Source: Alphaproteobacteria bacterium BRH_c36
Lineage (GTDB): Bacteria > Pseudomonadota > Alphaproteobacteria > Rhizobiales > Hyphomicrobiaceae
DNA: 48,325 bases
Direction of reading: 5' to 3'
Assembly: GCA_001516065.1 (NCBI GenBank)
Contig: LOEV01000146.1
Location: 1 to 48,325 of the forward strand
Shown: positions 17,326-27,800 of the stretch, piece after piece
Position numbering within the stretch: the first letter of the stretch is position 1
Layout of the letters: each line of letters opens with the position of its first letter
Translations under genes and position numbers: made by a program
Notes under the pieces: generated by a model
What the model was told of the DNA's origin: nothing
Database searches by the model: none
The model's input: only the letters and a program-made list of their open reading frames with translations

Positions 17326-18414
17326 ATGCAGGTTGAACGGCAGGCATTCTTCTGGCTGCTAGTGGCGGTCGTATTCTTCTTCCTGGTTGCGCAGTTGAAA
17401 GAGATCCTGTTGCCGTTCGTAGTCGGCATGGGTTTCGCCTACGGACTCAATCCGGCCGCCGACCGCCTTGAATCGTGGGGGCTGTCGAGGCTTGCCGCCT
17501 CGATCCTGCTGGTCGGCTGCCTCGTCGTCTTCTTTGCACTGTCGATGGTCTTCCTGGCGCCTGTCGTCATCGAGCAGGTTCGCCAGTTCGCCGAGGTACT
17601 GCCGGGTGAAATACAGCGGCTGCGTGAACTCCTGGAGTCCTGGGCGCGGGACAATCTGGGCCAGTCGCTGCCGCAGGCCGATCGGTCGATCGCCAAGGCG
17701 TTCGACTGGGTCTCAGGCAACAGCGACGCAGTTGCGACCTGGCTTGCCGCTTCACTGTGGAGCCAAGGCCGGGCGCTTTTCGCGGTGGTATCGCTGTTGC
17801 TCATTTCGCCGCTCGTCGCGTTCTACCTGCTGGTCGACTGGAAGCGGATGCTGGCGGAGGTCGACAAGGCGCTGCCGCGCGAACACGCCGGGGCCCTGCG
17901 CGACATGGGCACCGACATTAACGCAGCCGTCGGCGCCTTCGTTCGCGGACAGGGCACGGTGTGCCTGGTGCTTGGCATCTTCTACGCGCTGGGCCTGTGG
18001 TTGGTCGGATTGAATTACGGAGTGCTGATCGGTTTTGCCACCGGTATCATGGCCTTCGTGCCATTTCTGGGATGGATTGTCGGTACGATCACGGCGACGA
18101 CCCTGGCGCTGATCCAGTTCTGGCCGCAGAGTGTGCCGGTCCTGCTGGTGATTGTGGTGTTTCTGGCCGGACAGGCCCTCGATGCCGGTTTTCTAAGTCC
18201 GAAGATCGTAGGGCCAAAAATCGGTTTGCATCCGGTCTGGCTGATTTTCGCCTTGTTCGCGTTCAGCTATCTGTTCGGACTGGTGGGAACGCTGGTGGCA
18301 GTGCCAATGGCGGCGGCTGTCGGCGTCATCGTGCGCTATTCGCTTCGGGCCTACCGCAGCAGTTCCGTCTATACCGGAAAAGATCCGGCGGCCGAGACAA
18401 AGGCCGATTCCTGA
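17326..18414 (+). CDS. AI-2E / PerM-family transporter
   Basis: 362 aa from the ATG at 17326 with AAGGGGGAG upstream. About eight transmembrane helices, a soluble segment between the third and fourth (about residues 75-150), and the conserved C-terminal stretch KIVGPKIGLHPVWLIF define the family. Members are proposed exporters of autoinducer-2 or of other small solutes, and substrate is usually not proven. It starts 56 bases after the phosphatidyltransferase gene and ends 15 bases before hdaA, so these three are probably one transcript. Confidence 0.9.
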   Translation: MQVERQAFFWLLVAVVFFFLVAQLKEILLPFVVGMGFAYGLNPAADRLESWGLSRLAASILLVGCLVVFFALSMVFLAPVVIEQVRQFAEVLPGEIQRLRELLESWARDNLGQSLPQADRSIAKAFDWVSGNSDAVATWLAASLWSQGRALFAVVSLLLISPLVAFYLLVDWKRMLAEVDKALPREHAGALRDMGTDINAAVGAFVRGQGTVCLVLGIFYALGLWLVGLNYGVLIGFATGIMAFVPFLGWIVGTITATTLALIQFWPQSVPVLLVIVVFLAGQALDAGFLSPKIVGPKIGLHPVWLIFALFAFSYLFGLVGTLVAVPMAAAVGVIVRYSLRAYRSSSVYTGKDPAAETKADS

Positions 18415-18429
18415 GCGTCGCAAGGCTTC

Positions 18430-19131
18430 ATGACCGATACGAAACCGCAACAACTCGTCCTCGACCTGCCGCACCGGTCGGCGCTCGATCTTGAGGATTT
18501 TCTCGTCAGCCGATCCAACGAGGCGGCGATTGACCTAATCGACGGCGCGGTTGCCTGGCCGAACGGCGCTGCCTTGGTCTTTGGACCCGAGGGGGCCGGC
18601 AAGAGCCACCTTGCCAACGTGTGGCGGGCCAAGACACGGGCCGAACGGCTCGTCGCTGCGGACGCGAACGAGGCGGCGGTACAGGCGGCGGTGGCCGGCG
18701 GAAAGGTCATTGTCGAGGATCTCGATGGCGGTATCAGCGATGAAGCGGCACTGTTCCATCTCCTCAATATCGCGCGGCAGGGACGGGCGCTGGTTCTATT
18801 CACCTCGAAACGGGCGCCAGGGGAGCTGGAAATCGCGCTTCCGGATCTGCGCTCGCGGGTCAAAGCCATGCCGATGGCAGTTATCGAGCCGCCCGACGAA
18901 GCGCTGCTGCGCGCGGTGCTCGTCAAGCTTTTCGCCGACCGGCAACTCGTGGTGGAGCCGGACGTGATCGGTTATCTTGTCGTTCGCATGGAGCGCTCGA
19001 TGGCGGCCGCCAACGCCATTGTCGCGGAAACGGACCGGCTGGGACTGGCCATGCGCCGGCGGGTGTCGAAGCAACTCGTGCAGACGGCCCTGGCGGCTAT
19101 CGAGGGGCGGGCAGGCCACAGCGGCGAGTGA
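18430..19131 (+). CDS. hdaA: DnaA inactivator HdaA (Hda-like AAA protein)
   Basis: 233 aa. The N-terminal QQLVLDL fits the clamp-binding motif that ties Hda proteins to the DNA polymerase beta sliding clamp. A divergent Walker A (GPEGAGKSH) and Walker B (VIVEDLD) belong to the AAA domain related to DnaA domain III; domain IV, which binds DNA, is absent. In Caulobacter HdaA stimulates ATP hydrolysis by DnaA after initiation, limiting re-replication. It follows the PerM-like gene by 15 bases, a known alphaproteobacterial arrangement. Confidence 0.9.
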   Translation: MTDTKPQQLVLDLPHRSALDLEDFLVSRSNEAAIDLIDGAVAWPNGAALVFGPEGAGKSHLANVWRAKTRAERLVAADANEAAVQAAVAGGKVIVEDLDGGISDEAALFHLLNIARQGRALVLFTSKRAPGELEIALPDLRSRVKAMPMAVIEPPDEALLRAVLVKLFADRQLVVEPDVIGYLVVRMERSMAAANAIVAETDRLGLAMRRRVSKQLVQTALAAIEGRAGHSGE

Positions 19132-19274
19132 AAAGGCCCCTGTTTCCGGTATAATTGTTCCCATTCGGATCAATTATTTACACGGCTGCAATGATTCTGC
19201 GTCACAGCTTGTGGTGAATGATTCGATAACCTGCGCACAACCGGCGGCGCGTTGAATTACAAGGACCGGAATTC

Positions 19275-21572
19275 ATGACGTCTGCCACGCCCAAGCCAGG
19301 CAAAAGGACGGCAAAGCCAAAGGCCGCAAAGCGACCTACAACAAAGGCTGCGGCCGCCCAGGCGCCGGCAACCAAGAAATCGCGCCGCACTCACGAAAAG
19401 CCGGCGGTTACTGCAATTTCATCGGATCCGGTGCTGTCGGCGGTCCCCGAGGGTGGCGATCGCTATTACAACCGCGAACTGTCGTGGCTGCAATTCAATG
19501 CGCGCGTGCTGGAAGAAGCCAGCAACCCCAACCATCCCTTATTAGAACGCCTGCGGTTCCTGTCTATTTCGGCCTCGAACCTCGATGAATTCTACATGGT
19601 GCGCGTGGCCGGCATCCAGGGGCAGATCATCAACGGTGTGACGACGCTGTCCCAGGACGGCTTGACGCCTGCCCAGCAGCTGGAACGGATCAACGCATTC
19701 GCCGCAGAACTCGTGGATCGGAAAGAAGCCTGCTGGGTCGGATTGCGCAAAGAGCTTTCTGCGACGGGTATCGTGATCGTTGAGCCCGACGACGTTACCG
19801 CGAACGAGCGGGTTTGGATCGAAGATAAATTCTACAAGCACATTTTCCCGATCCTGACGCCGATCGCTGTCGACCCCTCGCATCCATTCCCGTTCATCCT
19901 GAACAAGGGGCTGACGATTGCTGCCCTGATGCAGCACGAGGAAACGGAGCGGCGGCAGAATGGACTCGTTCCGATTTCCAACCAGCTCGACCGTTTCATC
20001 CGCCTACAGCCTACGGGCGAGACTGACGGGCAAATCAGATTCATGCCGATCGAGGATATCGTCGGCATGTATATCGGCGTGCTGTTCCCGCGTTTCCAGA
20101 TTGAAGCGAAGGGCGCCTTCCGGGTTCTACGCGACAGCGATATCGAACTGGAAGAAGAAGCCGAAGACCTTGTGCAGACGTTCGAAAACCTTTTGAAGCG
20201 GCGGCGGCGTGGCCATGTCATCCGCCTTGAACTCGATCAGCGCATGGCGCCGGCGCTTCGCCGCTTCGTCACCAGAGAACTCGAAGTCGGCGAGCCGGCT
20301 GTGTTCGTGAAGAACGGACTCCTCGGGTTCTCGGACACATCACAGCTGATCGGACCGGAGCGGCCGGATCTTTTGTTCAAGCCTTTCAACATCCGCTATC
20401 CCGAAAGAGTTCGCGAATACGAAGGCAATATCTTCGCAACGATCAAGGCCAAGGACTTCATCGTCCACCACCCCTACGAATCCTTCGATGTGGTCGTGCA
20501 GTACCTGCGCCAGGCGGTCAGCGATCCGAACGTGATGGCGATCAAGTGGACGCTTTACCGGACGTCGAAGGACTCGCCAATCGTCGAGGCGCTGAAGGAC
20601 GCGGTCGAAGCCGGCAAGTCGGTGACGGCGGTGGTGGAGCTCAAGGCGCGGTTCGATGAAGCGGCCAATATCCGGTGGGCGCGCGACCTCGAAAATGCGG
20701 GCGTTCATGTCGTCTATGGATTCATCGCACTCAAGACGCACGCAAAGCTCGGCATCATCGTGCGGCGCGAGGGCGACGATCTCGTCACTTATTCGCATAT
20801 CGGCACCGGAAACTATCATCCGCAGACTGCCCGGGTCTATACCGACCTGTCTCTGTTCACCGACGACTCGGCGATTGCGCGCGACGTGACGCGCATCCTG
20901 AACTTCGTCACGGGGTACGGCGAACCCGGCAAGCTTGAGCAGATGGCCGCCAGCCCGCATGGGATCCGCGAGCGCATCCTCGATCACCTGCGCGAGGAAA
21001 TGGAGCATGCCCGCGCGGGGCGGCCGGCGGCGGTGTGGATGAAGATGAATGCGATTGTCGATCCGCAGATCATCGAGAAGCTCTATGAAGCCAGCCAGGC
21101 CGGGGTCGAGATCGATCTCGTGGTTCGCGGTATCTGTTGTCTCAGGCCGGGCGTTGCGGGAATGTCGGAGCGTATCCGAGTGAAGAGCATTATCGGGCGG
21201 TTCCTTGAACACGCGCGGATCTATTGCTTCGGACGCGGAGAAGGGCTGCCGTCGCCGAATGCCGCTGTCTACATTTCTTCGGCGGACATGATGCAGCGCA
21301 ATCTCGACCGCCGTGTCGAGGCCATGACGCCGGTTCTCAATCCGACGACGCATGAGCAGGTGTTGAACCAGATCATGGTGAGCAATCTCAAGGACAACCA
21401 GCAGAGCTGGCAGATACTCGCCGATGGAAGCTCCAGGCGGATCGTGCCCGCAGAAGGCGAGGAGCCGTTCAATGCGCATGAATATTTCATGACCAACCCC
21501 AGCCTTTCGGGCCGGGGCGAGGCGGCTGAAACAGACTCACCGCCGGCTGTGGTCATGAAGCGAAAGAGCTGA
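19275..21572 (+). CDS. ppk1: Polyphosphate kinase 1 with a basic N-terminal extension
   Basis: 765 aa, longer than the usual 690-730. The core begins near residue 60 with [13 protein letters not shown], a PPK1 hallmark. The autophosphorylated histidine is His489 in [10 protein letters not shown], and the second catalytic histidine is His646 in [11 protein letters not shown]. The enzyme makes polyphosphate reversibly from ATP. Residues 1-47 are a Lys/Ala/Pro tail ([16 protein letters not shown] and similar) resembling histone H1-like tails, probably disordered. The spacing after hdaA is 143 bases, so a separate promoter is possible. It ends six bases before the convergent PilZ gene. Confidence 0.96.
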   Translation: MTSATPKPGKRTAKPKAAKRPTTKAAAAQAPATKKSRRTHEKPAVTAISSDPVLSAVPEGGDRYYNRELSWLQFNARVLEEASNPNHPLLERLRFLSISASNLDEFYMVRVAGIQGQIINGVTTLSQDGLTPAQQLERINAFAAELVDRKEACWVGLRKELSATGIVIVEPDDVTANERVWIEDKFYKHIFPILTPIAVDPSHPFPFILNKGLTIAALMQHEETERRQNGLVPISNQLDRFIRLQPTGETDGQIRFMPIEDIVGMYIGVLFPRFQIEAKGAFRVLRDSDIELEEEAEDLVQTFENLLKRRRRGHVIRLELDQRMAPALRRFVTRELEVGEPAVFVKNGLLGFSDTSQLIGPERPDLLFKPFNIRYPERVREYEGNIFATIKAKDFIVHHPYESFDVVVQYLRQAVSDPNVMAIKWTLYRTSKDSPIVEALKDAVEAGKSVTAVVELKARFDEAANIRWARDLENAGVHVVYGFIALKTHAKLGIIVRREGDDLVTYSHIGTGNYHPQTARVYTDLSLFTDDSAIARDVTRILNFVTGYGEPGKLEQMAASPHGIRERILDHLREEMEHARAGRPAAVWMKMNAIVDPQIIEKLYEASQAGVEIDLVVRGICCLRPGVAGMSERIRVKSIIGRFLEHARIYCFGRGEGLPSPNAAVYISSADMMQRNLDRRVEAMTPVLNPTTHEQVLNQIMVSNLKDNQQSWQILADGSSRRIVPAEGEEPFNAHEYFMTNPSLSGRGEAAETDSPPAVVMKRKS

Positions 21573-21578
21573 AATTGA

Positions 21579-21944
21579 TTACGCACGCTGCAACGGCGAG
21601 AAGGGCGCAAGGAAGCTTACTGCAACCTTCAAGCCGTCCTGGTAGACGATGCGGCAGGCAACCTCGCAGTGGTCGTGGATGAGCGTCAGGCGTACCCTTT
21701 CCGGTAGGTGGATGTTGGATGCCGACAGGTCGGTGGGAAGCCGCAGAAGTGCGCCGGAAGCGGAGATGTTTGCCACCGAGCAGGGCATGCTGCCGTGCAA
21801 GTTTTCGGCGGTGATGGCCGCTGGCAGGCGCACGACCTTGCGCGGTGCACGCGCGATGGTCGTTGCGACACTCGCAGAATAAAGCGGCTTGGGCATGGTC
21901 TGGCGGCGGCCAAAGGCTGTTGGGACTGTACGTTGCGGGGTCAT
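21579..21944 (-). CDS. PilZ-domain protein
   Basis: 121 aa from the ATG at 21944, chosen for AAAGGAGT seven bases upstream; the frame extends to 22001 without another signal. A single PilZ domain covers about residues 33-115: RKVVRLPA supplies the RxxxR-type arginines and NISASGALL the D/NxSxxG motif, both used for binding cyclic di-GMP. The following strands (EVACRIVYQDGLKVAVSF) complete the barrel. It is a likely cyclic di-GMP effector; its target is unknown. It lies 82 bases after the TadE/G-like gene on the same strand. Confidence 0.85.
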   Translation of the reverse strand: MTPQRTVPTAFGRRQTMPKPLYSASVATTIARAPRKVVRLPAAITAENLHGSMPCSVANISASGALLRLPTDLSASNIHLPERVRLTLIHDHCEVACRIVYQDGLKVAVSFLAPFSPLQRA

Positions 21945-22026
21945 GGTGACCACTCCTTTAGGGTAGTTCGGCGGGTTTGCTGAGAGATTGGCGGCCGTCA
22001 TCCGACAGCCGCAGGAAGGCTGGCGG

Positions 22027-23283
22027 TTATTGCAGTAGCTGCGGGCCGCTCTTGATTTTCGGCATCAGTTGGGGAAGGCCGGCTTCTTCACAGCTTGAGC
22101 GAACGTTGAGACGGCCGTTGCCTTCGAGATAGAAATGGTCGGCGATCATGGCGAAGCAGGATGACTCTTCGTTCATGCCGCCGTTGCCGCTGATGTTAAC
22201 GCGCCACTGGGGTGCGTAGACGATACCTTCCATCTTGATGCGGCCACCGCCCTGGATGATCGTCTCGTAGATGTTGGAGTTGGACCAGTCGGTCTTGCGG
22301 TCGACGATCGCGAACCCTGCGAGTTGTCCGGTTTCGGGGGCGCGAAGATCGATATTGCCACCGCCGCGGACAACTAGCCTGGTGTCATAGCCGCTAAAAA
22401 ATAACGTCGTGTCACGTGCGGTAAGGCTGGATTGGCCTTGGACTTCAAGGTAGCCATTGCGAAAGACGTAAGTGCCGGGCTGCAGGGTCACGTACGCATT
22501 TGGCTTCAATACCGTATTGCCGCAATAGATGCCGGGGCTAAGCGTGTGAACTCCCGATTTTAATTCGAGGTCGGTGAATGTGCATTCGCCAGACGGCGGG
22601 TTGTAGGTCAGGAATTTTTCGCGGAAGGGGTCTTCCAGCCGATCGCACTCGCCGTAAGGACGCGGAGAGAAATGGTCGGCGCCGACGATGCCGCCGTGGG
22701 TGCAGAAGCCCTGTGCCGTTCCCAGTGCGGAACCGGAGGCGTTGATGGAGGTGGGGCTGCTAGAATTGACCCAGGCCCAGCAGTTTTCCGAGGAAGATTT
22801 GTTGATCCCCTGGAGGTGCAATCCGTCGGTCGCCGTTTCGCTCAGGGCCAGAAGGCAGGCGACGCCGCCGTTGTCGACCTGCGCGCGGGCACGGGCCAGC
22901 GCCTTCAGGCTGAATTCGCCGTGGCCGAACAGCTTCATGACGGCGGTGGGGTGATTGTAGGTGGCGCTGACCGAGACCTCGGCGTTGTTGCCCTCGATTT
23001 CGGATTCGACTCCGCTGAGCCCGCTGTGGGCGAGGTTATCTGTGAAGAAATCGGTTGCAGCCTTGATGCGGTTCGAGCTCGAGGTCGCCGGGAGGCGAGC
23101 GCCGGCGATTGCGGCCTTGTCGACGAGAGTCTGCAGCTTCTGGTGGGCTGTGATCGCTTGGCCATAGTCGATGGCCATCCCGACGGTTGCAAACATCGGC
23201 AGGATCAGCAGGCCAAACAGCATCCCGACGTTGCCCTTGTTTTCTTGGTTGAATGCAAACAAAAGCTTTATTGCGCGGTCCAT
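22027..23283 (-). CDS. TadE/TadG-like secreted protein, copy A
   Basis: 418 aa from the ATG at 23283 with GGAGG eight bases upstream; the frame runs back to 23325. The N-terminus (NQENKGNVGMLFGLLILPM, a single helix, then AIDYGQAITAHQKLQTLVDKAAIAG) is the Tad-type prepilin-like domain of TadE/TadG proteins. The C-terminal two-thirds hold a Cys- and Gly-rich, beta-rich region with TLSPGIYCG (247-255) and PGTYVFRNG (269-277). There is no von Willebrand domain and no tad pilus machinery nearby. The same layout recurs in the gene at 37,013. It is probably anchored in the inner membrane with a periplasmic or surface domain. Confidence 0.75.
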   Translation of the reverse strand: MDRAIKLLFAFNQENKGNVGMLFGLLILPMFATVGMAIDYGQAITAHQKLQTLVDKAAIAGARLPATSSSNRIKAATDFFTDNLAHSGLSGVESEIEGNNAEVSVSATYNHPTAVMKLFGHGEFSLKALARARAQVDNGGVACLLALSETATDGLHLQGINKSSSENCWAWVNSSSPTSINASGSALGTAQGFCTHGGIVGADHFSPRPYGECDRLEDPFREKFLTYNPPSGECTFTDLELKSGVHTLSPGIYCGNTVLKPNAYVTLQPGTYVFRNGYLEVQGQSSLTARDTTLFFSGYDTRLVVRGGGNIDLRAPETGQLAGFAIVDRKTDWSNSNIYETIIQGGGRIKMEGIVYAPQWRVNISGNGGMNEESSCFAMIADHFYLEGNGRLNVRSSCEEAGLPQLMPKIKSGPQLLQ

Positions 23284-23666
23284 GATTATTACCTCCGGTT
23301 TACGGTGGCTTAACAATTGCGACAATCCCTAGCAAAGTCTTAAATTATTTTGGTCGGTTTTTATGGAATTCATCAGAAATTGTCCACGCTCTGCATTAAG
23401 ACTAATTCGGGGTTAACCGAGCTGTTCATGAATGAATTGCAGAGGGCTGTGCCGATATCAGGCGTTTAGATGAAAACCTTTGTGCAATCGGCGCGTTTGC
23501 AGCCGCTGGGACGCCGGTTACAAGCGATTTTCAGCGTGCTGTGCTGGTGCCGAATAGTCTGGTTCAGCACCTTTTCGCTTCTGCCTTTGATTAAGATATT
23601 GTTTAAACATGACGCACAATTCGTTTCTCATAGAGATATTACGGCAGTCTTTTATCCTTTCCCGCG
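23284..23666. other. Gene-free stretch upstream of the TadE/G-like gene
   Basis: About 380 bases, AT-rich. It has several TTAA half-sites (for example TTAAC near 23,311 and TTAA near 23,340), but none form TTAA-N7-TTAA. A 66-aa frame at 23,470 lacks a ribosome binding site and is not supported. Confidence 0.45.
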
Positions 23667-24000
23667 TTAGCCGGGCGTGAGATTTCCCCGATAGCGAACG
23701 ACAAGTCCGATGGCGGGCATGCAAATTTCGATATAAAAGGCGAATTGACCGCCCTCGGCGAATTCGTAGGAGTTGCCGTACGGGGCAAGCGCCATCGGCA
23801 CAGGCCAGCCGTACAGCGTCCAGGAAGATAAAGTCGCCCCTCGCGTTTTTGGAAGCGAAGTTCCAGCTCGAAGGCCAGCGGGCCAAAGGTGCCGGTTCGA
23901 GGCGCGTGGTGAAGGCCGTGCCGGCAAAATTCCGGATCCAGGTTTCGCCCATCTCGCAATGTCAAGCGCTCTGCGCGCAATGGTCATGCAAGCGACGCGT
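23667..24000 (-). pseudogene. Decayed DUF4166-domain gene (several frameshifts)
   Basis: Three minus-strand frames in turn read like consecutive parts of one DUF4166 domain. GETWIRNFAGTAFTTRLE occupies one frame (about 23,893-23,949). GTFGPLAFELELRFQKREG continues in the second (about 23,838-23,892). GWPVPMALAPYGNSYEFAEG and FYIEICMPAIGLVVRYRGNL finish in the third and end at TAA 23,669-23,667. Further upstream, PLRAERLTLRDG in the second frame looks like the preceding strand, with an in-frame TGA just before it. At least two and probably three frameshifts break the gene. The 5' part is not recognisable, so the true length is unknown. Confidence 0.6.
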
Positions 24001-24851
24001 TCCGAGCAGACTTCCTGTGGGTATGCTGGCCAAGAGCGCGGTTTTACGGTCTGTAGTGTATCCGTCGCGAAGGATGGGGGATCGTTAGTTTCTGGTTGCT
24101 CGGCGAGCCCTAATATTTTGTTATTACACGAATAATTGTATTCTCATTGAGATCGGAAGTGTTGTTTCCCGGTCTCACTTGTCACCAACTTAGTGGCCTT
24201 TTGAACGGGTGACTTGACTCGAAAGTTGCCGGTGGACAATGTGTGGATAACGTCATGTTATGGATAAGTGACTTGACGTAATTGAGGCCAAAGAATTTCG
24301 AACGCACCTGCCCTGATGGGCAGGACAGCAGACAAACTGATCTTTTCGAAGGTCAGTTCGGAGATGAGCAGACCCGAGGCCACTAGGGTTCTGCGAATTC
24401 AGAATGCGGACGCATCGAGTTTCGGCTCGAGCAATCGAAGCCACCATAGCGGGGTGGGAACGCCGTATTTTGGAGTGGTGCCACAACACTCCTGAAATAC
24501 CGGTAGCCGACGCGTCAGCGCGCTCGGGGGGACCGGTTAACGCTTCGGTCGATCTTTGCGGATCGGCTGATTACGGGATCGCTTTGCCTCAGGTCTATGG
24601 CCGGGGGCGCGATCCGGATTGAGGGGCTGTGCGCGTAAGCGATGTGGCATCGCTTGCAGTGCACTTGAGGAGGTACGGACGCTGCCCCGCGGGTCCGCAC
24701 CTTCCCCTCCCTAAACCATTGCCACGCGAAGAGGGGGGAGCACCGCCGGCCTAAAGGCTTTCGGTCAATCCCAACAACAAAATCGGAATAACCGGCTGAG
24801 CATCCGCTCTGCCGGATCGGGGAATTTTTGTCCTGAGTTGGCGAGTATTTT
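24001..24851. other. Long gene-free stretch before the autotransporter
   Basis: About 850 bases with no credible gene. It has an AT-rich run at 24,109-24,153, the DnaA-box-like sites described separately, a 7-bp hairpin (CCTGCCC at 24307-24313 with GGGCAGG at 24318-24324) and, near the end, the presumed promoter of the autotransporter gene. The short frames here lack ribosome binding sites. Confidence 0.5.
24209..24277. promoter_or_regulatory. Two DnaA-box-like sites inside a direct repeat
   Basis: TGTGGATAA at 24242-24250 is the exact complement of the consensus DnaA box TTATCCACA. TATGGATAA at 24259-24267 differs at one position. Both face the same way, 17 bases apart. The 10-mer GTGACTTGAC occurs at 24209-24218 and again at 24268-24277, flanking the pair. 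An AT-rich segment lies about 60 bases to the left (24,109-24,153). Confidence 0.5.
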
Positions 24852-27800
24852 ATGCGTAGGAAACGGCGTATTTCGCAAGCGAACAGCAACCGAAGCGGCG
24901 ATCGAGCAGGTCGTCGCGATTGGGCGCTGGGTATCCTCGTCACGCTCCTGCTCCTGGCGGGTCCCTTCCTGGCCTTCGATGCCGCGCAGGCTCAACCTGC
25001 ACCTGGATGTCGTGTCGCAGGCAACAACATTTTCTGCGATTCGTGCGCTGCGGCCCAGAACGCGCCGCTCGTTGACCGGCAAGTCACGCTCAGCGACACC
25101 GTAAACGCGAACGGGCAAACCAACGGTTCCAACAATTCGTTCTGCCGGATCGACGGGCTCGCCCCCGGCGAAGATCTGACGCTCACCGTCGCAGATTCCG
25201 GCAGCATCAATCTCCTCAGTTTCGACGCGAATTTTACGCGCGTCGGCGCGATGCCCGGCAGCCTCACGCCCAATCCACTGTTGAATCAGTCCGTTCCAGC
25301 GAATGGGTCGATCACTCGCTCGTTCAGTCATAGCGAAGCTATGCCTGTCAACACTTCCGTCAACGTTAATATCGCTGATACGCAGCCGAATGGACAGCCA
25401 AACGCGGCAGTTTCCGGCACGGTGACATGCGGCTGCGCGCCCGCCAGGGGAACCTTGACGATCAACAAGGTCGCGATCGGGGGTGACGACACCTTCCCGA
25501 TAACGGCAACGCTCGGGGCGAACGCTCCCCTCGATTTTTCCATTACGACCGCTGGCGGCACCGGCCAGAACAGTCAGCCCGTTTTAACGGGCACCTACAC
25601 CGTTGCCGAAACACCGCCGGCCGGGTGGGTCCTTGACAGCATCGTTTGCGGTGACCAGACGACCGATCAAGCCGTCGTGTCCAAGAACACCACAACGGTT
25701 TGCACCGTCACCAACCGCAAGCTGGCATCCGTCACAATCAAGAAGCGGACACTGAACGGGACGGGAGCGTTCGATTTCGCCGCCACCACGGTTCCGGGCG
25801 GGCAAGGCGCGATAGCAGGTTTCACTGAGACGACGAACGCGGTGAACACACCAAGCGCAGGTATGACCCTGACGAACCTCGTCCCCGGCGACTACACCTT
25901 CACCGAAACGCCACCGGTACCCGGTTGGACGCTGACAGGTCTATCGTGCACCGGCACCGGGGTCAGCAACCCGTCGACAAACGGTCTTGCGGGCAGCTTC
26001 ACGCTGGCCGACGGCGCTGTCGCCGAGTGCATCTATGAAAACACGCTTGCGAGATCGAGCCTGACGATTGTCAAGGACGTACCCGGCGTCGGCAACAACA
26101 CGCCCTTCTCGTTCTCCAACAACGGTCCGCAGGCACCCGCCGCCTTCCAGCTCGCCGACGGCCAAAGCCAGGTCTTCACGACAACGGGGACCTACATCAT
26201 CTCCGAAACGCAGGCGCCAGGCTTCAATCTGACGAACATTTCCTGCACAGGTACGGGTGCGAACGGACAGGGTGACGTCATCGACGTCGCGGGCGGATCG
26301 ACGACGGTGGACCTCGATCCGGGCGAACACATCACGTGTACATTCCGCAACGTGCCGGATGAAAAAACCGGACGGCTCATCGTGCGCAAGGTCACGGTCG
26401 GAGGCGACGACAAGTTCAACTTCAGCGTCACCGGCCAGCCGGGGTTCAACCTGGGCAATGGCGATCAGCGCATATTCGCGAACCTCGCTGAGGGCAACTA
26501 TACGGTCGGCGAGAGCAACCTGCCGGACGGCTGGAAGTTGCAGAACGTCAGCTGCACGGGCGGCGGCAACAAGGCAGGCAACGGCATTACCGTCAGTCTG
26601 TCGGCCAATCAGACGATCACCTGCACGTTCACCAACTTCAAGAAGCGTGATGACCGCATGCGTGAAGTCACCCGGCTGTTCATCCACCGTCGCGTTGACA
26701 ACCTGCTGACGCATGGTCCAGACCGCGCGCGCCTGTTGCGCAGGCTTCAGCCGCAGGATCCGCCGGCATGCGGCCTCAAGGACGATTGCTCGCAGCCACC
26801 ACCTTTGAAGCTGGGTGCTGCCCCGACAGGCACCGGTGCGGCGCCTCGCATCGGCGGCGTCGGAACGCCCGAACTGCCGGCCTTCGGCAACCAGGCGTTC
26901 GGCAATCCAGCGTATGGCCAGTCCAACTCCAGCGTACTGTTCGCCAATGAAGAGGACGATCAGCCATGGAACCCGCGCGGTGGAACCTCGAGCCCGCTGC
27001 TGTCCTCCATCATGGGCCAGCTTTCCAGTGCTGCCGGCGGATCGAGCAGCTTCAAGTTCGGTACCAGCCTTAGCGAGCTTAGAGAATCGGGCAAGGCAGC
27101 ACAGCTCCAGGAAGAGCAGAAGAAGCTGCAGGAAGCCGGTCTCGACTATAATGGCCAGATGTACCACATGCCGAAGAATGCCTTGCATCAGCGGCTTGAT
27201 ATCTGGGTCGAGGGCCAGTTCAGCGGCTACAACGACTCCACCGGCGGCCTCCACCGCGACGGTAATTTCAGGGTCCTCTACGTCGGTGCAGATTACGCCA
27301 TCGCACCTGGAGTCCTGGTTGGCGCCCTCGTTCAGGTCGACGATACCCGTGAGAACATCGACGATCCGACGCTGCTCGGCGAAGTCGAAGGTACCGGCTG
27401 GATGGCCGGCCCCTATATCGGGATCAAATTGACCGACACACTCTACTTCGACGCTCGCGCGGCGTGGGGTACGTCGGATAACGACATCTGGCTACAGGAT
27501 GCGGCGGCAGGCTGGCGCAGCGGTTCGTTCGAAACCGATCGCTGGCTGGCGAACGCGAACCTGACCGGCAACTACCAGTTCGGCAATTGGAGACTGTCGC
27601 CCCAGGTCGGCGTGGCCTACGGCCAGGAGTCTTATGACACCTACTTCAACAGCCTCGGCCAGATCGTCGATGGCGGTGAAGCAAGGATCGGACGTGTGAC
27701 CGGCGGCGCGGAAGTCGGCTACCAGTTCCGCCACTCCGACGGGTCTGTCCTTGAGCCGCACATCGGTATCAAGGGGATCTGGAACTTCCAGACCGACGAT

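Noticed and set aside
23470-23670. 66-aa plus-strand frame starting MKTFVQSARLQPL
   Set aside because: No ribosome binding site, no recognisable motif, and its 3' end just overlaps the end of the DUF4166 remnant.
24109-24300. Chromosomal origin (oriC)
   Set aside because: Only two DnaA-box-like sites and no typical origin-flanking genes; reported as a site, not an origin.
24404-24622. 72-aa plus-strand frame in the gene-free region
   Set aside because: No ribosome binding site and no family-like pattern.
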